Shown here: piece after piece, positions 6,848 through 8,168 of the stretch
Layout: every line of letters starts with the position of its first letter
Numbering within the stretch: position 1 is the first letter of the stretch
Source: Nitrospiraceae bacterium UBA2600
Lineage (GTDB): Bacteria; Nitrospirota; Thermodesulfovibrionia; Thermodesulfovibrionales; Thermodesulfovibrionaceae
Length of the DNA stretch: 8,168 nt
NCBI GenBank assembly: GCA_002339325.1
Contig: DDKK01000019.1
Span: forward strand, 1 to 8,168
Reading direction: 5' to 3'
Position numbers and translations under genes: made by a program
Notes under the pieces: generated by a model
What the model saw: the letters and a program-made list of their open reading frames with translations, nothing else
Database searches by the model: none
What the model was told of the DNA's origin: nothing

Positions 6848-7269
6848 ACACAACAACGCTAAGTATGATACTTAAAATAAGAGAGTGGCAGGAAGAGACA
6901 GAAAAGCAGAAATTTGCAAGCCTTCTGTCAGAACGAAGAAGAATGGAGATGTATTTGCGGGAGATTGAGGAGAGATTTCAAATACTTTCTCAAGAGAAAA
7001 TCTCTGCTTCTGACTTAGTAGCAGAAAATATTAATGTCCTTTACTCAGAAATCGAGTATTTAACAGACAGACGTATAAAGATTAGAGAGAGTTTAAAGGC
7101 ATTAGACGAAGAGATTGAAAAACAAAGAGAGACCTATGAGGAAGCTTTCAAGGAGAGAAGAAAGGTAGAGGAACTATACTACAGGGCAATCAGCGAAAAG
7201 AAAGCAGAAGTAGAGAAAAATGAGGAAAAAGCAACATACGATATTTTGATGAGTAGATACAGGAGTTAG
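6844..7269 (+). CDS. fliJ: Flagellar export chaperone/stalk protein FliJ
   Basis: FliJ is the coiled-coil stalk that inserts into the FliI hexamer and contacts FlhA, and it helps escort chaperones. The 141-residue protein is almost wholly charged alpha-helix in two long coiled-coil arms, with a turn near residues 50-65. It contains heptad-like runs such as ERRRMEMYLREIEERFQIL and ESLKALDEEIEKQRETYEEA, and a lysine/glutamate-rich end. Length is close to the usual 145-150. Sequence conservation in this family is low, so the assignment relies on the coiled-coil shape, size and position right after fliI. The start ATG overlaps the fliI stop as ATGA. Its own stop overlaps the spacer of the next gene's ribosome site, AGGAG at 7261-7265. 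Confidence 0.9.
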   Translation: MNTTTLSMILKIREWQEETEKQKFASLLSERRRMEMYLREIEERFQILSQEKISASDLVAENINVLYSEIEYLTDRRIKIRESLKALDEEIEKQRETYEEAFKERRKVEELYYRAISEKKAEVEKNEEKATYDILMSRYRS

Positions 7270-7271
7270 CC

Positions 7272-7724
7272 ATGCTTAAAAGGGCAATAGTGCTTTCCAT
7301 ATTTATTTTTATCATAGGTATAGCGGCAGGAACTATCATAGGACAGCAGTCTACTCCGGAGAAATCAACGAGTATTGAGGAAGACAGGATGAAAATTCTT
7401 CAACAGGACCTCACAAAAAAAACAGAGGAACTAAAAAAACTAAAAGAAGAAATTGAAGCAAAAATAAAACAACAGGAAGAACTAAAGGCTCAACTTGAGA
7501 AAGCTCAAAGCGAAAACTATCAAAGGCTTGCAAAGATATACGAACAGATGCCACCAGAAGAGGCAGCTACTCGCCTTGAAAAGCTTGATGATGACACTGC
7601 AACAACTCTACTTCTTGCAATAAAGCCCCGTCAGGCCGCAAAGATTCTTGCCAATGTAAATCCTGAAAAGGCAGCGGTGCTTTCAAAGAGACTTGTCTCA
7701 ATAAAGGAAAAAACCTCTAAGTAG
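7272..7724 (+). CDS. Membrane-anchored coiled-coil protein with MgtE-N-like C-terminus (MotE/YlxF family)
   Basis: The 150-residue product has a short basic start (MLKR) and one hydrophobic helix at about 5-24 that acts as a membrane anchor or signal. A highly charged coiled coil follows at about 36-88, mostly Lys, Glu and Gln. The C-terminal helical module at about 86-141 (YEQMPPEEAATRLEKL, then KPRQAAKILANVNPEKAAVL) has the repeats of the MgtE N-terminal superfamily and matches the style of MotE and Bacillus YlxF. MotE in rhizobia is a periplasmic chaperone for the motility protein MotC. The role in operons like this one is not settled, but the fliJ-ylxF-fliK position is shared with Bacillus. 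Start: ATG behind AGGAG at 7261-7265, six bases away. The resemblance to FliG middle-domain repeats is a family relation, not evidence of function. Confidence 0.82.
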   Translation: MLKRAIVLSIFIFIIGIAAGTIIGQQSTPEKSTSIEEDRMKILQQDLTKKTEELKKLKEEIEAKIKQQEELKAQLEKAQSENYQRLAKIYEQMPPEEAATRLEKLDDDTATTLLLAIKPRQAAKILANVNPEKAAVLSKRLVSIKEKTSK

Positions 7725-7783
7725 GAAAAATTTTCCTCCCAATTTTCTCTCTTTTTAATGTCTGATTTTTTACAAACTCCTTA

Positions 7784-7811
7784 TAAAACAAAGAGTTTAT
7801 AACTCCAATAA
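7784..7811 (+). promoter_or_regulatory. Weak sigma-28 (FliA)-like promoter candidate
   Basis: TAAA at 7784-7787 and TCCAATAA at 7804-7811 resemble TAAA-N15-GCCGATAA. The -10 box matches 6 of 8 bases, but the spacer is 16 rather than 15. Transcription from it would start near 7818 and leave a leader of about 25-30 nt before the fliK-like start. In an AT-rich gap such a match can occur by chance. Confidence 0.25.
7793..7805. repeat. Short palindrome GAGTT-TAT-AACTC in the gap
   Basis: Five-base arms GAGTT and AACTC flank a three-base centre. The sequence AACTCC also occurs upstream at 7775-7780 and again at 7801-7806, 26 bases apart, each next to TTATAA. This could be an operator or chance in an AT-rich spacer; no binding protein can be named. 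Confidence 0.3.
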
Positions 7812-7814
7812 AAA

Positions 7815-7830
7815 TGGCATATAACTTGAA
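7815..7830 (+). promoter_or_regulatory. Degenerate sigma-54-like element
   Basis: TGGCAT-ATAAC-TTGAA has the -24 GG and the right spacing, but GA where the nearly invariant -12 GC should be. Transcription would begin near 7840, almost at the fliK-like start codon, leaving no leader. It is probably weak, decayed or accidental. Confidence 0.2.
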
Positions 7831-7848
7831 TTACTATATGGCATGATA

Positions 7849-8168
7849 ATGAATGTAAACATAAATTTGAATGCAGTAGAGCTAACAAAAATGCAAGCTC
7901 AGGCAGGAGAGGGGGAAAAATTTTTCGACATAGTTTTAAATGAACTTTTCAACTTGCTTACCGAAAATAAGGAATTAGCCTCAGATAGTAGTTTAATGAT
8001 TATGCCTTATGGAATTTTCTCATTTATGCCTCTTTTGGCAGAACAGCAAAATTTAACCTCATTAATAGCAGGAAATATCGATAGCAAAGAAAATCTTAAG
8101 TCTGTTCTTTTAGAGCTTATTCAGTCTGGAGCTTCAGCTACAGATGTTGAAAGCCTTCTTCAAAAGTT
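7849..8168 (+). CDS. N-terminal part of a probable flagellar hook-length control protein FliK (runs off window)
   Basis: An open frame from ATG 7849 runs 106 codons to the window edge without a stop. An in-frame ATG at 7843 is an equally possible start, and an in-frame stop at 7822-7824 limits the frame upstream. No good ribosome binding site precedes either ATG. The visible part has a polar start (MNVNINLNAVELTKMQAQAG), a hydrophobic segment (MIMPYGIFSFMPLLAEQ) that is amphipathic rather than a clear membrane span, and helix-prone stretches (LKSVLLELIQSGASA). I recognise no conserved N-terminal domain, but FliK N-termini are very variable and the diagnostic FliK C-terminus would lie beyond the window. 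The call rests on position after fliJ and the MotE/YlxF-like gene, where fliK sits in related operons. Codon use looks like its neighbours. Confidence 0.55.
   Translation, partial: MNVNINLNAVELTKMQAQAGEGEKFFDIVLNELFNLLTENKELASDSSLMIMPYGIFSFMPLLAEQQNLTSLIAGNIDSKENLKSVLLELIQSGASATDVESLLQK

Noticed and set aside
7723..7760. Possible terminator after the MotE/YlxF-like gene: AGGAAAAATTTTCCT followed by T-rich sequence
   Set aside because: The inverted arms meet with a one-base centre, so no real hairpin loop is possible without breaking most pairs. The stem is A/T-dominated, and the T-rich stretch downstream is interrupted by C.
7774..7798. AAACTC/GAGTTT hairpin with 13-base loop
   Set aside because: A six-base stem with a long A-rich loop and no T run afterwards is too weak to call a terminator or riboswitch.
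7818..7850. Sigma-70 promoter TTGAAT (7826-7831) with GATAAT (7845-7850)
   Set aside because: The spacer is only 13 bases, and the -10 box overlaps the probable start codons.
1..8168. CRISPR arrays, tRNA/rRNA genes, insertion sequences or transfer signs
   Set aside because: No spaced repeats, clover-leaf-like segments, transposase motifs or flanking inverted repeats were seen, and composition is even across the window.

Overview
This window is one block of flagellar assembly genes, all on the + strand, from a Gram-negative-type (diderm), sigma-54-using bacterium. By eye the DNA is moderately AT-rich, and the coding sequence is tightly packed, with 1-26 nt overlaps or gaps of a few nt. Gene content and order (sigma-54 response regulator, then flgB-flgC-fliE-fliF-fliG-fliH-fliI-fliJ, a MotE/YlxF-like gene, then a fliK-like gene) would fit a Nitrospirota (Thermodesulfovibrio-like) or deltaproteobacterial-grade organism. 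That placement is an inference from layout and protein style, not a database match.

Layout: (1) Positions 1-24 hold the last seven codons and stop of a gene whose end (LYLPV-R-stop) looks like the tail of a histidine kinase. It overlaps the next gene by ATGA. (2) 21-1295 encodes a complete NtrC-family response regulator (receiver, sigma-54 AAA+ domain, Fis-type HTH). (3) Directly after its stop codon, at 1296-1311, lies an essentially perfect -24/-12 sigma-54 promoter, followed by a 50-nt leader region and a good ribosome binding site. (4) 1362-7724 is a nine-gene run: rod proteins FlgB and FlgC, MS-ring/rod adaptor FliE, MS ring FliF, switch protein FliG, the export ATPase set FliH, FliI and FliJ, and a membrane-anchored coiled-coil protein with an MgtE-N-like tail (MotE/YlxF family). 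(5) 7725-7848 is the only sizeable non-coding gap (124 nt). It is AT-rich, has small repeats and weak sigma-28-like and sigma-54-like matches, and no convincing terminator. (6) From 7849 to the window end is the start of an unrecognised ORF that its position suggests is FliK, the hook-length control protein.

The genes read as one assembly programme. The kinase/regulator pair would activate sigma-54 RNA polymerase at the promoter just behind it. The operon then makes the earliest flagellar structures (MS ring, switch, export ATPase, proximal rod) in roughly build order. Conserved residues are present in every protein and no gene looks broken. I did not find a previously undescribed system. The points most worth a second look are the promoter abutting its probable activator gene, the poorly characterised MotE/YlxF-like protein, the FliH glycine repeat, the start-codon corrections in fliH and fliI, and the unusual upstream region of the fliK-like gene.
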